DNA of 64,000 bases. Source: Variovorax sp. JS1663 (GTDB lineage: Bacteria; Pseudomonadota; Gammaproteobacteria; Burkholderiales; Burkholderiaceae_C). The stretch covers positions 62,001 to 126,000 of the forward strand of contig NZ_LYMK01000006.1 in the NCBI RefSeq assembly GCF_002157355.1, read 5' to 3'. How positions within the stretch are numbered: the first letter of the stretch is position 1; every line of letters starts with the position of its first letter. The translations under genes and the position numbers were made by a program. This document shows positions 41,898 through 51,646 of this stretch, piece by piece. The notes under the pieces are model-generated. The model worked only from the letters and a program-made list of their open reading frames with translations, was not told where the DNA came from and made no database searches.

Positions 41898-43298
41898 TCA
41901 ATGCGCGTGGAAGGTCACGCGCTCGGGCACCGGCTTGAATTCACCGAGACGGCTCCACCACGGCATCAGCAGGAAGAAACCGAAATAGAAGAGCGTTCCG
42001 ACCTGAGACACGCGCTCGCCGATCGGCGAAGGCGGCTGCACGCCGAGGTAGGCCAGGATCACGAAGTTGATGACGAACAGGCCGTACAGGTACCAATGCC
42101 AACTCGGGCGATAGCGGATCGAGCGCACGGGGCTGTTGTCCAGCCAGGGCAGGAAGAACAGGATGATGACGGCGCCGCCCATCACAACCACGCCCCAGAA
42201 CTTGGCATCGATCGACAGCATCATGGCTGCCACGATGACGGCAGCGATCACGATGACGGCCTTGAAGATAGCTGCGATGTGGGCCTTCCAGACGCCGAAG
42301 GCGGCTGCGGCCACGACGCAGGCGATCAACGCATACATCATCTCGCTGGTGATGGCACGCAGCATCGAATAGAAGGGCGTGAAGTACCAGACCGGCGCGA
42401 TGTGGTTGGGCGTCTTCAGCGAGTCGGCCGGGATGAAGTTGTTGTACTCCAGGAAGTAGCCGCCTGCCTCGGGCGCGAAGAAGATCACGGCCGAGAAGAT
42501 GGTGAGGAACACCACCACGCCGAAGATGTCGTGCACCGTGTAGTACGGGTGCGAGGGGATGCCGTCCAGCGGATGGCCGTCGGGGCCGCGCTTGGCCTTG
42601 ATCTCGATGCCGTCGGGGTTGTTGGAGCCCACCTCGTGCAACGCAATCAGGTGTGCCACCACCAGGCCCAGCAGCACCAGCGGCACGGCGATCACGTGGA
42701 AGCTGAAGAAGCGGTTCAGGGTAGCGTCGCTCACCACGTAATCGCCGCGGATCAGGAGCGCCAGGTCAGGACCGACGAAGGGGATCGCGGAGAACAGGTT
42801 CACGATCACCTGCGCGCCCCAGTAGCTCATCTGGCCCCAGGGAAGCAGGTAGCCCATGAAGGCCTCGGCCATCAGGCACAGGAAGATCGCGCAGCCGAAG
42901 ATCCAGATCAGCTCGCGCGGCTTCCGGTAGCTGCCGTAGATGAGGCCACGGAACATATGCAGGTACACCACGATGAAGAAGGCCGAGGCCCCCGTGGAGT
43001 GCATGTAGCGGATCAGCCAGCCCCAGGGCACGTCGCGCATGATGTACTCGACCGACGCGAAGGCCAGCGCCGCGTCGGGCTTGTAGTGCATCACGAGGAA
43101 GATGCCGGTCACGATCTGGATCACGAGGACCAGCATCGCGAGCGAGCCGAAGATGTACCAGAAGTTGAAGTTCTTCGGTGCGTAGTACTGGCCCCACTGG
43201 TCGTTCCACAGCTTGGACAGCGGGAAACGGTTGTCGACCCAGTTCAGCAGCTTGTCGCCAGCGGGGGCGTTGGGCGAGATTTCCTTGAATTCAGCCAT
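41898..43298 (-). CDS. petB: Ubiquinol-cytochrome c reductase, cytochrome b subunit
   Basis: A 466-residue integral membrane subunit with the two b haems and the quinol sites. The haem histidines fall in MHYKPDAALAFASVEYIM and FFSFHVIAVPLVLLGLVVAH; the Qo motif is PDWF-like IAPVWYFTPFYSMLR (PVWY variant). The protein is somewhat longer than mitochondrial cytochrome b because of its C-terminal helices. Second gene of the operon, 16 bp after petA. Confidence 0.97.
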   Translation of the reverse strand: MAEFKEISPNAPAGDKLLNWVDNRFPLSKLWNDQWGQYYAPKNFNFWYIFGSLAMLVLVIQIVTGIFLVMHYKPDAALAFASVEYIMRDVPWGWLIRYMHSTGASAFFIVVYLHMFRGLIYGSYRKPRELIWIFGCAIFLCLMAEAFMGYLLPWGQMSYWGAQVIVNLFSAIPFVGPDLALLIRGDYVVSDATLNRFFSFHVIAVPLVLLGLVVAHLIALHEVGSNNPDGIEIKAKRGPDGHPLDGIPSHPYYTVHDIFGVVVFLTIFSAVIFFAPEAGGYFLEYNNFIPADSLKTPNHIAPVWYFTPFYSMLRAITSEMMYALIACVVAAAAFGVWKAHIAAIFKAVIVIAAVIVAAMMLSIDAKFWGVVVMGGAVIILFFLPWLDNSPVRSIRYRPSWHWYLYGLFVINFVILAYLGVQPPSPIGERVSQVGTLFYFGFFLLMPWWSRLGEFKPVPERVTFHAH

Positions 43299-43314
43299 GT
43301 TCCTGTACTCCTCC

Positions 43315-43929
43315 TCAGGCCTTCTTGTCTTCGCCGATCAGAAGGCGCGTGTCGGAGAGGTACATGTGCGGCGGCACCGGCAGGTTGTCGGGCGCGGGCT
43401 TATTCTTGAAGACGCGGCCGGCCAGGTCGAAGGTCGAGCCGTGACAGGGGCAGAGGAAGCCACCCTCCCAGTTGTCGGGCAGCGAGGGCTGGGGACCGGC
43501 CTGGAACTTGTCGATCGGCGAGCAGCCGAGGTGGGTGCAGATGCCCACGACCACCAGGACGTCGGGCTTGATCGAGCGGTTCTCGTTGCGCGTGTACTCG
43601 GGCGTGAACTCGTCAGGATTGCGCTTGGACTGCGGGTCGGCAAGCTGACCATCCAGCTTGGGCAGCTCGGCAATCTGGGCCGGCGTGCGCTTGAGGATCC
43701 ACACGGGCTTGCCACGCCACTCGACCGTCAGCTTCTCGCCGGGCTGAAGGCCACCGATGTCGACCTCCACCGGCGCACCGGCGGCCTTGGCTTTTTCCGA
43801 GGGTTGGAAGGTGCTGACGAACGGGATGGCGGTGGCCACTCCGCCCACTGCGCCGGCACAGCCTGATGCGATCAACCATGTCCGCTTGCTGCTGTCGATC
43901 CGCTGGCGGCCGACCGGGATGTCACTCAT
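43315..43929 (-). CDS. petA: Ubiquinol-cytochrome c reductase, Rieske iron-sulfur subunit
   Basis: A 204-residue protein with an N-terminal anchor (WLIASGCAGAVGGVATAIPF) and a periplasmic 2Fe-2S domain. The cluster ligands are in CTHLGCSP and CPCHGSTFD. Proteins of this type are exported by Tat; tatABC lie at 47.6-49.2 kb. First gene of petABC, divergent from mscL. Confidence 0.97.
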   Translation of the reverse strand: MSDIPVGRQRIDSSKRTWLIASGCAGAVGGVATAIPFVSTFQPSEKAKAAGAPVEVDIGGLQPGEKLTVEWRGKPVWILKRTPAQIAELPKLDGQLADPQSKRNPDEFTPEYTRNENRSIKPDVLVVVGICTHLGCSPIDKFQAGPQPSLPDNWEGGFLCPCHGSTFDLAGRVFKNKPAPDNLPVPPHMYLSDTRLLIGEDKKA

Positions 43930-44084
43930 GGGGGGTCCTCAATCTTCTTCGCTGGTGGCTTGGGTCAACCAACGATTGTAGCGGAGCGTAAGAAGCGAAT
44001 TCAACGCGAGCTCCGGGCGGGGCCGCGGGCCAGGCGTCCCTCTATACTGCCCCGCTCCAACAACAAGCACGCGAGGTGACCTGC

Positions 44085-44513
44085 ATGAGTTTTCTGAAGG
44101 AGTTTCGCGAGTTCGCCGTCAAGGGCAATGTGGTCGACCTCGCGGTCGGCGTGATCATCGGCGCGGCCTTCGGCAAGATCGTCGACTCGATCGTGGCCGA
44201 CATCATCATGCCCATCGTCGGCCTGGTGTTCGGCAAGCTCGATTTCTCCAACCTCTACATGGTGCTCGGCACGGTGCCGCCCAACGTGGCCAACAACCTG
44301 GCCGACCTCAAGAAGGCTGGCGTGCCGGTGCTGGCCTACGGCAACTTCATCACCATCGTCGTCAATTTCGTGATCCTCGCCTTCATCATCTTCATGATGG
44401 TCAAGCAGATCAACAAGCTGCGCAGGAAGCAGGAAGAGGCCCCGGCCCCGGCCGCGCCGCCCGAGGACATCGTGCTGCTGCGCGAAATCCGCGACAGCCT
44501 CAAGCGCCCCTGA
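44085..44513 (+). CDS. mscL: Large-conductance mechanosensitive channel
   Basis: A 142-residue pentameric channel that opens under membrane tension after osmotic downshift. The start [20 protein letters not shown] and the pore helix [20 protein letters not shown] are highly conserved; helix 2 is [28 protein letters not shown] just upstream is the ribosome site and TATACT at 44043-44048 a likely -10. Its end overlaps the convergent pdxA by 14 bp. Confidence 0.97.
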   Translation: MSFLKEFREFAVKGNVVDLAVGVIIGAAFGKIVDSIVADIIMPIVGLVFGKLDFSNLYMVLGTVPPNVANNLADLKKAGVPVLAYGNFITIVVNFVILAFIIFMMVKQINKLRRKQEEAPAPAAPPEDIVLLREIRDSLKRP

Positions 44514-45546
44514 GGGCCAGCGCGCGCGCCACGCGGATCGCCTCCACGAGACTGGATGCGTCGGCTTGGCCGCGGCCCGCGATGTCGAAGGCCGTCCCGT
44601 GATCGGGGCTGGTGCGGACCAGCGGCAGGCCCAGCGTCACGTTCACGCCCTTCTCCACACCGAGGTACTTGACCGGTATCAGGCCCTGGTCGTGGTACAT
44701 CGCGACCACCACGTCGAACTCGCCTGCGCGCTGCGCGGTGGCGCGGGCGCGCATGAAGACGGTGTCCGGTGCATGAGGGCCATCGGCATCGATGCCTTCG
44801 GCACGCGCCGCCGCAATGGCCGGCGCGATGATCTCGCGTTCCTCGCTGCCGAACAGACCGCCCTCCCCCGCATGCGGATTGAGGCCTGCCACGCCGATCC
44901 TCGGCGCGCGGCCCAGCATCGCCGACAGCGAGACATGCGCGATGCGCAGCGTCTGCAGCACGTTGTGGAAGCTCACGGCCTCGATCGCCTGGCGCAGCGA
45001 CATGTGGATGCTCACGAGGACCGTGCGCAGCTCGTCGTTGGCCAGCATCATGCGGACCGGCACGTTCGCCACCGGCTGGCCCAGGTGGGCGGCGGCCTCG
45101 GCCTGCAGCAGCTCAGTGTGGCCGGGGAAGGCGTAGCCGGCCGCCGCCAACGCCTCCTTGTGCAACGGCGCGGTCACCAGGGCCGCCACCTCGCCGCGCA
45201 GGGCGGCGCGCGCGGCCCAGACCACGCATTCGCCGGCGATGCGGCCGGCCTCGGCGCTGATGGCACCGGTCGAAATGGAGGCAGCGGGCGGCCGGGTCGC
45301 TTGCAGCACGGGAATGCAGCGTGGCGGAACTGCAGCCGCGTCGGCCGATGATTCGATGAGCGCGACCGGCAGCGCGGGCTGCCCAGGCGCTTCCAGCATC
45401 TGCGCGGCCTGGCGCACGATGCCGACATCGCCCACCACGAAGCAGCCCTGAGCTAGCTCCGGCGCATAGCGGAAGGCCTTGGCGATGATTTCCGGGCCGA
45501 TGCCCGCCGGATCGCCCAGGGTGATGGCGAGGACTCGACTCTTCAC
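44500..45546 (-). CDS. pdxA: 4-hydroxythreonine-4-phosphate dehydrogenase
   Basis: A 348-residue enzyme of pyridoxal phosphate synthesis. The N-terminal [18 protein letters not shown] and later [20 protein letters not shown] are diagnostic; metal ligands include the histidine in [20 protein letters not shown] start at 45546 is chosen; it overlaps the upstream stop as GTGA. It follows the Nif3-like gene. Confidence 0.95.
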   Translation of the reverse strand: MKSRVLAITLGDPAGIGPEIIAKAFRYAPELAQGCFVVGDVGIVRQAAQMLEAPGQPALPVALIESSADAAAVPPRCIPVLQATRPPAASISTGAISAEAGRIAGECVVWAARAALRGEVAALVTAPLHKEALAAAGYAFPGHTELLQAEAAAHLGQPVANVPVRMMLANDELRTVLVSIHMSLRQAIEAVSFHNVLQTLRIAHVSLSAMLGRAPRIGVAGLNPHAGEGGLFGSEEREIIAPAIAAARAEGIDADGPHAPDTVFMRARATAQRAGEFDVVVAMYHDQGLIPVKYLGVEKGVNVTLGLPLVRTSPDHGTAFDIAGRGQADASSLVEAIRVARALALRGA

Positions 45547-46319
45547 GCCGGGTTGTCGATGTCGATGAACTGGTGCGCGCAGCCCAACTGCGCTGCCACG
45601 TGGGCCGCCACGGCAGGCGCGCCGTAGCGTTCGGTAGCGTGATGGCCACAGGCCAGGAAGGCCACCCCCATCTCGCGCGCATAGTGCGCCTGCGGCTCGG
45701 AGATCTCGCCGGTGACGAAGGCATCCGCGCCGGCCGCGATGGCTGCCTCGAAGTAGCCCTGCGCACCGCCCGTGCACCAGGCGACGGTGCGGATCGGCCG
45801 CGATGCCGGCACATCGACCAGCGTGACCGTCTTGCCCAGTGCCTTTTCCACATGCGCGGCCAGCGCCTTCGCGCCTGGAAAGCTCTCGCCGTTGCCGCGG
45901 CCGCCGATGAATCCGATCTCCTGCTCGCCGAATCGGCCGGCCGAGCCGGCATGCGCGACCAGCCCCAGCTTGAGCCCCAGCTGGGCGTTGTTGCCGAGCT
46001 CGGGATGGGCATCGAGCGGCAGGTGATAGGCGAACAGGCTCACGTCGTCACCCAGCAGCAGGCCCAGGCGCTGCTTCATCCAGCCGGTCACGCGGCCGTC
46101 CTGGCCACGCCAGAACAGGCCATGGTGCACGAAGATCGCATCGGCCTCGGCATGGATGGCCGCCTCGATCAGCGCCTGGCTGGCGGTCACGCCCGAGACG
46201 ATCTTGCGCACCGTGGTGCGGCCCTCGACCTGCAGGCCATTGGGTCCGTAATCCTTGAAGCGCTCCGGTGCGAGCAGCAGGTCGAAGGCATGCAGCAGTT
46301 CGTGGCGGGTGGTGCTCAT
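45543..46319 (-). CDS. Nif3-like dinuclear-metal-centre protein (GTP cyclohydrolase I type 2 homologue)
   Basis: A 258-residue protein of the Nif3/YbgI family. It opens with LLLAPERFKDYGPNGLQVEG; the metal-binding histidines are in IFVHHGLFWRG and YHLPLDAHPE, with the late HHATERYG. Members are widespread, bind two metal ions and have no firmly established role. The stop overlaps the pdxA start; the degS-like gene is divergent, across 139 bp. Confidence 0.93.
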   Translation of the reverse strand: MSTTRHELLHAFDLLLAPERFKDYGPNGLQVEGRTTVRKIVSGVTASQALIEAAIHAEADAIFVHHGLFWRGQDGRVTGWMKQRLGLLLGDDVSLFAYHLPLDAHPELGNNAQLGLKLGLVAHAGSAGRFGEQEIGFIGGRGNGESFPGAKALAAHVEKALGKTVTLVDVPASRPIRTVAWCTGGAQGYFEAAIAAGADAFVTGEISEPQAHYAREMGVAFLACGHHATERYGAPAVAAHVAAQLGCAHQFIDIDNPA

Positions 46320-46458
46320 CGCGCCATTGTGGCGCCGGGCGGCAGCGCACGCACGCACCCAGTGGCGGCACACCCCAAGGGGCGGCCATTGAGGGAAAAT
46401 GCGGGGTTCCCCGCGCCGACCCCCGGTGGGGCCGCAATCTTTTCCTTCTCTTTTCTCC

Positions 46459-47619
46459 ATGAAACGTACCTGGCTGCTGTTTGCCCAAGCCGTCACCGTC
46501 ATGCTGGCGGCCTATTTCGTGGTCGCCACGCTCAAGCCCGAATGGATCGGCCGCCGCGCCACCTCGCTGGGCGGCGTGGTTTCGGTGATCGAGGCGCCCG
46601 CGGCCAGCTCCGGCGTGATCGCACCCGGCAGCCTGAGCGCGGCGGCCAAGAAGGCCTCGCCGGCAGTGGTCAGCATCAACACCAGCAAGGCGGCGCGGCG
46701 CAGTCCACGCAGCGAGGACCCGTGGTTCCGCTTCTTCTTCGGCGACCAGGGCGACCAGCCGCAGATCGGGCTGGGCAGCGGTGTGATCGTGAGCGCCGAC
46801 GGCTACATCCTCACCAACAACCACGTGGTGGAGGGCGCCGACGAGATCGACGTCACGCTCAACGACAGCCGCCATGCGCGCGGCAAGGTGATCGGCACCG
46901 ACCCCGACACCGACCTGGCGGTGCTGAAGATCGAGCTCGACAAGCTGCCGGTGGTCGTGCTGGGCAACTCCGACAACCTGCAGGTCGGCGACCAGGTGCT
47001 GGCCATCGGCAACCCCTTCGGCGTGGGCCAGACCGTCACCAGCGGCATCGTCTCGGCGCTCGGACGCAACCAGCTGGGCATCAACACCTTCGAGAACTTC
47101 ATCCAGACCGACGCGGCCATCAATCCCGGCAATTCGGGCGGCGCGCTGGTCGACGTCAACGGCAACCTGGAGGGGATCAACACCGCGATCTACTCGCGCT
47201 CCGGCGGCAGCCTGGGCATCGGCTTCGCCATTCCCGTCTCCACCGCCAAGCAGGTGCTGGAGGACATCGTCAAGGAGGGCAAGGTCACGCGCGGCTGGAT
47301 CGGCGTGGAGCCGAACGACCTCTCGCCGGAGCTGGCGGAGACCTTCGGCGTCAAGGCCAGCAAGGGCGTGATCATCACCGGCGTGCTCCAGAACGGCCCC
47401 GCCGCGCGCGCGGGCGTGCGGCCCGGCGACGTGATCACCGGCGTGGGCGAGAAGCAGATCGGCAATGTGCAGGAGCTGCTGACCGCGGTGGCGGGCCTCA
47501 AGCCCGGCAGCAGCGCGCGCTTCGCGCTGCAGCGCGGCAGCGACCGGATGGAGCTGGACGTCACACCGGGCCTGCGGCCCAAAACGCCGGTGCGCCGGGC
47601 ACCGGGCCAGCCCGAATAG
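46459..47619 (+). CDS. Periplasmic HtrA-family serine protease (DegS/DegQ-like)
   Basis: A 386-residue protease held by one N-terminal helix (about 3-23, WLLFAQAVTVMLAAYFVVA). The triad is H122 (TNNHVVEGAD), D152 (DTDLAVLKI) and S226 (NPGNSGGAL). A single PDZ domain (about 275-375) follows. One PDZ and a membrane anchor fit DegS, which starts the RpoE envelope response, though in betaproteobacteria such proteins are often simply called Do-like. It converges on tatC with a 16-bp gap. Confidence 0.93.
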   Translation: MKRTWLLFAQAVTVMLAAYFVVATLKPEWIGRRATSLGGVVSVIEAPAASSGVIAPGSLSAAAKKASPAVVSINTSKAARRSPRSEDPWFRFFFGDQGDQPQIGLGSGVIVSADGYILTNNHVVEGADEIDVTLNDSRHARGKVIGTDPDTDLAVLKIELDKLPVVVLGNSDNLQVGDQVLAIGNPFGVGQTVTSGIVSALGRNQLGINTFENFIQTDAAINPGNSGGALVDVNGNLEGINTAIYSRSGGSLGIGFAIPVSTAKQVLEDIVKEGKVTRGWIGVEPNDLSPELAETFGVKASKGVIITGVLQNGPAARAGVRPGDVITGVGEKQIGNVQELLTAVAGLKPGSSARFALQRGSDRMELDVTPGLRPKTPVRRAPGQPE

Positions 47620-47635
47620 GGATCCGTGTTCCCGA

Positions 47636-48433
47636 TCAGGGTTGCGCCGAGTCGGCGCTTTCCTCGGGCGCGCGAGTGTGCTTGGAGAAGTAGCGCGCCG
47701 CCACGATGCCCACCTCGTAGAGCACGCACATCGGGACCGCCAGTGCCAACTGCGACACCACGTCCGGCGGCGTCAGCACCGCCGCGACCACGAAGGCCAG
47801 CACGATGAAATAGCCGCGGAAGGCCTTGAGCTTCTCGATCGTGACCATGTCGAAGCGCACCAACAGCATGACCACGATCGGCACCTGGAAGGCAACGCCG
47901 AAGGCCAGGTAGAGCGAGAGGATGGACTCCACGTAGGAGGCGATGTCCGGCGTGGCCGCGACACTCGCCGGCGTGAAGTGCTGGATGAAGCCGAACATCT
48001 TGTCCAGCACGAAGAACTGGACGAAGGCGATGCCGGCGTAGGCCAGGAAACTGCCGAAGAAGATGAGCGGCAGCGCAAACTTCTTCTCATGGCTGTAGAG
48101 GCCGGGCGCGACAAACATCCAGGCCTGGTACATGAGCCAGGGCAGCGCCAGCAGCACGGCCGCCATCAGCAGCACCTTCAGCGGGACGAAGAAGGGAGAG
48201 AACACGCCCACCGCGATCAGCTTGGCGTCCGGCGGCATGTGGGCCCGGATCGGGATCGCGACCAGGTCGATCAAGCCGGCGGGCCCGGGCCAGATCGCCA
48301 GCAGGATGCCGGCCACGGCCAGCCCGTAGATGCAATAGAGCAGGCGGTCCCGCAGCTCCATGAGGTGCGCGACGAAGGGCTGCTCGGTACCGGCCAGCTC
48401 GTCTTCTTTGTTCTTGTCGGGGGAATCGGCCAT
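47636..48433 (-). CDS. tatC: Sec-independent protein translocase TatC
   Basis: A 265-residue six-helix protein that recognises twin-arginine signal peptides. It starts with an acidic cytoplasmic tail and the conserved PFVAHLMELRDRLLYCIYGL, then FSPFFVPLKVLLMAAVLLAL and VLTPPDVVSQLALAVPMCVL. It lies 52 bp after tatB and ends the large minus-strand operon. Confidence 0.96.
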   Translation of the reverse strand: MADSPDKNKEDELAGTEQPFVAHLMELRDRLLYCIYGLAVAGILLAIWPGPAGLIDLVAIPIRAHMPPDAKLIAVGVFSPFFVPLKVLLMAAVLLALPWLMYQAWMFVAPGLYSHEKKFALPLIFFGSFLAYAGIAFVQFFVLDKMFGFIQHFTPASVAATPDIASYVESILSLYLAFGVAFQVPIVVMLLVRFDMVTIEKLKAFRGYFIVLAFVVAAVLTPPDVVSQLALAVPMCVLYEVGIVAARYFSKHTRAPEESADSAQP

Positions 48434-48485
48434 GTGGGGCGCTGCGGGCGAAAAGAGGGCGCGCCGCGATGCGGCCGGGCGGCTC

Positions 48486-48947
48486 TCAGTTGATCTTGTG
48501 GGGACGGTAGCGGGCCACGCGCGCGGCCCCGGACAGGGCCCGGGTGCGCACGCCGTTGCGCGCCTTGTACCACTGCGGCATGGCGCCCTGCTTCAGGCGC
48601 CACTTCTTGCGCGGGTGCTTGTACTCGGGGTAGCTTGCGGCCGGCTCGGCCAGCGGGCCCGAGCCCTCCTGCCCGATCTCCGAGAACTGCTTCTCGAAGT
48701 CGCTGGCGCCGGTCTGGATGCTGTGCTCCACATCGCGGGCGGCGTCCTGGACCGTGTCCTTCATCTTGCGCAGCTCGTCCAGGTCCATCGAGCGGTTCAC
48801 CTCGGCTTTGACGTCGTTGACGTAGCGCTGCGCCTTGCCCAGCAGCGTGCCGACGGTGCGCGCGACCCGCGGCAGCTTCTCCGGGCCGATCACGATCAGC
48901 GCGACCGCGCCGATCAGGGCCAGTTTCGAGATACCGAGGTCGATCAC
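48486..48947 (-). CDS. tatB: Sec-independent protein translocase TatB
   Basis: A 153-residue single-helix protein. The membrane and hinge region [20 protein letters not shown] then [13 protein letters not shown] is classical. It is followed by an amphipathic helix and a Lys/Arg-rich tail. It forms the receptor complex with TatC. It starts 13 bp after tatA. Confidence 0.95.
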   Translation of the reverse strand: MIDLGISKLALIGAVALIVIGPEKLPRVARTVGTLLGKAQRYVNDVKAEVNRSMDLDELRKMKDTVQDAARDVEHSIQTGASDFEKQFSEIGQEGSGPLAEPAASYPEYKHPRKKWRLKQGAMPQWYKARNGVRTRALSGAARVARYRPHKIN

Positions 48948-48960
48948 GGAAGCCGGGCGC

Positions 48961-49197
48961 TCAGGACTTCTGGCGCGCTTCGACGTCGATGGTCGACTTG
49001 TCGGCGCTGTTGTTTGCGGTCACCTGGGGATTCGGGGTGGGGGGCGTCTCGGTGGCGGAGCCGTCCTTCATGCCGTCCTTGAAGCCCTTGACGGCGCCGC
49101 CCAGATCGGAACCCATGTTGCGCAGCTTCTTGGTGCCGAAGATCATCACGACGACAAGCAGCACGATCAGCCAGTGCCAGATGGAAAGTGAACCCAT
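48961..49197 (-). CDS. tatA: Sec-independent protein translocase TatA
   Basis: A 78-residue single-helix pore-forming subunit with [19 protein letters not shown] then [20 protein letters not shown]. The FG hinge and amphipathic helix are intact. First of tatABC, 64 bp after the HIT gene. Confidence 0.96.
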   Translation of the reverse strand: MGSLSIWHWLIVLLVVVMIFGTKKLRNMGSDLGGAVKGFKDGMKDGSATETPPTPNPQVTANNSADKSTIDVEARQKS

Positions 49198-49261
49198 GGA
49201 TTACTCCTGAAGAATGATCAATTTTAGTCGGGGGCGCGTCTGGGGCCCGGTACAGCGAATA

Positions 49262-49621
49262 TCAACCCTTTAGCCAGGGCCTTGGGCCACCCATGACGTG
49301 GACATGGAGATGCTGGACCTCCTGGCCACCCTCGGCGCCGGTGTTGACGACGATCCGGAAGCCGCCCTGCGGATAGGGCCGGCAGCCCTGCTCCAAGGCC
49401 AGCTTGGGGGCCAGGGTCATGATCTTGCCGAGCAGCGCCGAATCCTCCGGCGTCACCTGGGCCATGGACGGGATGTGCCGCTTGGGCACCAGCATGAAGT
49501 GCACCGGCGCCCACGGCGCGATGTCGTGGAAGCCGAACAGATCCTCGTCCTCGTAGACCTTGCGGGACGGAATCTGGCCCGCGACGATTTTGCAGAAGAT
49601 GCAGTTCGGATCAGAGGACAT
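49262..49621 (-). CDS. HIT-family nucleotide phosphoramidase (HinT-like)
   Basis: A 119-residue HIT protein. The start MSSDPNCIFCKIVAGQIPSR is standard; the active-site triad motif is VQHLHVHVMGG. HinT enzymes split adenosine phosphoramidates. The start overlaps the end of the upstream membrane-protein gene by 11 bp. Confidence 0.95.
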   Translation of the reverse strand: MSSDPNCIFCKIVAGQIPSRKVYEDEDLFGFHDIAPWAPVHFMLVPKRHIPSMAQVTPEDSALLGKIMTLAPKLALEQGCRPYPQGGFRIVVNTGAEGGQEVQHLHVHVMGGPRPWLKG

Positions 49622-50000
49622 TGGAAGGCTCCATGGATCGGCCCGCATTCATGCGCACCATCCCCTTGATGATGCGGTAGAGGAACCAGAGTGAAATCAG
49701 CGCCCAGGCCAGCCAGCCGGGCAGCAGGAACAGCAGCCAAAGCCAGGCGGTCAGCACGTAGGCCACGCCGGCCCACAGCACCGAACGGATGCGCCAGCTG
49801 AAATGCGAGGCCTGCCAGGTGCCGGCGGCGTCGTCACGCTTGACCAGGTCGATCACCAGCGCGATCAGCAGCAGGGCGATCGAGGCCTGCGCCCCGGGCA
49901 GCACAGCGCCCACCGCCACCACCAGGTGCAGGATGTAGCTGATCCAGCCCCAGGTCTTCAGGGAGCTGTCGGGCTCGACGGTGACGATCTCGTTGGCCAT
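49611..50000 (-). CDS. DUF4870/COG3671-type small membrane protein
   Basis: A 129-residue protein with four hydrophobic segments, starting near LKTWGWISYILHLVVAVGAV; it ends with WFLYRIIKGMVRMNAGRSM. This resembles the DUF4870/Tic20-like small membrane family, commonly located between hisE and the HIT/tat genes in Burkholderiales. No function is known. Confidence 0.82.
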   Translation of the reverse strand: MANEIVTVEPDSSLKTWGWISYILHLVVAVGAVLPGAQASIALLLIALVIDLVKRDDAAGTWQASHFSWRIRSVLWAGVAYVLTAWLWLLFLLPGWLAWALISLWFLYRIIKGMVRMNAGRSMEPSNVL

Positions 50001-50022
50001 GGCGTGCGTCCTTTCCCCTACT

Positions 50023-50415
50023 TCAGTCGTTGGAAGCTTCGCGTGCCTGCGCCTTGCGCAGGGCCTTTTCCTCGATGCCGCTGGTGCCTTCGCGGCGCTC
50101 CAGCTCGGCGATGACGTCGCGCGGCGAGAAGCCGTAGTGGGCCAGCGCCACCATGCTGTGGAACCACAGGTCGGCCACCTCGTTCACGATCTTCGCACGG
50201 TCGCCGCCGTGATCGGCGTCCTTGGCGGCCATCACGACCTCGGTGGCTTCTTCGCCGATCTTCTTGAGGAAAGCGTCGGGACCGCGGTGCAGCAGGCGCG
50301 CGACGTAGCTCTTGTCCGGGTCGCCGCCCTGCGCGGGCAGGCGGCTCTCGATCACGGCCGCCAGGCGGGCGAGTGCGTCTTCCATGGGGTGTTGCTGCGG
50401 GGTCTCGGTGCTCAT
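50023..50415 (-). CDS. hisE: Phosphoribosyl-ATP pyrophosphatase
   Basis: A 130-residue enzyme, step 2 of histidine synthesis. The MazG-like core is [18 protein letters not shown] followed by [13 protein letters not shown]. In enteric bacteria hisE is fused to hisI; here they are separate, with the starts and stops overlapping by 4 bp. Confidence 0.96.
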   Translation of the reverse strand: MSTETPQQHPMEDALARLAAVIESRLPAQGGDPDKSYVARLLHRGPDAFLKKIGEEATEVVMAAKDADHGGDRAKIVNEVADLWFHSMVALAHYGFSPRDVIAELERREGTSGIEEKALRKAQAREASND

Positions 50416-50813
50416 GTCGGCGAGGAGGTGTAGATCGCCTGGGGGTCCTTCAAGACCGGCTCGGTCACCGTCCAGCGGCCATCTTCGTATTTGCTGAAGA
50501 AACAGCTGTGACGGCCCGTGTGGCAGGCGATCCCGGGCTCGTGGCCGGTCTGGGTGACCTGGAGCAGGAGCACGTCGTTGTCGCAGTCCATGCGGATCTC
50601 GTGGACGGTCTGCACGTGGCCCGATTCCTCGCCCTTGAACCACAGCTTGCCGCGCGAGCGGCTGAAGTAGACCGCGCGGCCCAGCTCGGCCGTCCTGGCC
50701 AGGGCCTCGCGGTTCATCCAGGCGAACATCAGGACATCCTTGCTGCCGCGCTCCTGCGCGATCACCGGCACCAGGCCGGCCGCGTCCCACTTCACTTCAT
50801 CGAGCCAATTCAT
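50412..50813 (-). CDS. hisI: Phosphoribosyl-AMP cyclohydrolase
   Basis: A 133-residue zinc enzyme, step 3 of histidine synthesis. Conserved [27 protein letters not shown], the metal-binding DCDND and [10 protein letters not shown] are all present. It lies 34 bp after hisF. Confidence 0.96.
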   Translation of the reverse strand: MNWLDEVKWDAAGLVPVIAQERGSKDVLMFAWMNREALARTAELGRAVYFSRSRGKLWFKGEESGHVQTVHEIRMDCDNDVLLLQVTQTGHEPGIACHTGRHSCFFSKYEDGRWTVTEPVLKDPQAIYTSSPT

Positions 50814-50847
50814 GGGACTATTGTCGTGCCTGCCCGGCACGAGGCGG

Positions 50848-51627
50848 CTAAACCCGCACGGGAATCCCGCGCTCGGCCATCCGGGCCTTGGCCTCGCCCA
50901 CCGTGTGCTGTCCGTAGTGGAAGATGCTGGCCGCCAGCACGGCATCCGCGCCGCCGGCCTGGACGCCGTCGGCCAGGTCGTCCAGGCTGCCCACGCCGCC
51001 TGAGGCGATCACGGGCACGGTCACCGCGTCGCTCACCGCCCGGGTCAAGGCCAGATCGAAACCGCTCTTGGTGCCGTCGCGGTCCATGCTGGTCAACAGG
51101 ATCTCGCCCGCGCCGCGGCGCGCCATCTCGACGGCCCATTGCACCGCGTCCAGTCCGGTGTTCTTGCGGCCGCCATGGCTGTAGACGTCCCAGCCCGGCC
51201 CGCGCACCGCGGTGTCCTCGGCGGAACGCCGCTTGGCATCGATCGCGACCACGATGCACTGCGCGCCGTACTTGCGCGAGGCGTCCTCGATCACCTGCGG
51301 GTTGGCGATGGCCGCGGAGTTGAAGCTGGTCTTGTCGGCGCCCGCATTGAGCAGGCGGCGCACGTCCTCGACCGTGCGCACGCCGCCGCCCACGGTCAGC
51401 GGGATGAAGACCTGCGAGGCGACCGCCTCGATGATCGGCAGGATCAGGTCGCGTCCGTCGCTGGTGGCCGTGATGTCCAGGAACGTGAGTTCGTCGGCAC
51501 CCTGGGCGTTGTAGCGGGCCGCGATCTCGACCGGGTCGCCGGCATCGCGCAGCTCGACGAAGTTGACGCCCTTGACGACACGGCCGCCGGTGACGTCGAG
51601 GCAGGGAATGATGCGCTTGGCCAGCAT
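50848..51627 (-). CDS. hisF: Imidazole glycerol phosphate synthase, cyclase subunit
   Basis: A 259-residue beta/alpha-barrel that closes the imidazole ring with ammonia from HisH. The start [20 protein letters not shown] and [17 protein letters not shown] are diagnostic; the second catalytic aspartate is in [15 protein letters not shown]. Usually hisA is adjacent; here a mutarotase-like gene separates them. Confidence 0.97.
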   Translation of the reverse strand: MLAKRIIPCLDVTGGRVVKGVNFVELRDAGDPVEIAARYNAQGADELTFLDITATSDGRDLILPIIEAVASQVFIPLTVGGGVRTVEDVRRLLNAGADKTSFNSAAIANPQVIEDASRKYGAQCIVVAIDAKRRSAEDTAVRGPGWDVYSHGGRKNTGLDAVQWAVEMARRGAGEILLTSMDRDGTKSGFDLALTRAVSDAVTVPVIASGGVGSLDDLADGVQAGGADAVLAASIFHYGQHTVGEAKARMAERGIPVRV

Positions 51628-51646
51628 GGGGAATCGTGGGGGTCGT

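Noticed and set aside
46360..46440. Possible fifth copy of the intergenic repeat upstream of the HtrA protease gene
   Set aside because: GC-rich with CCCCAAGGGG and CCCCCGGTGGGG, but block order and spacing do not match the other copies.
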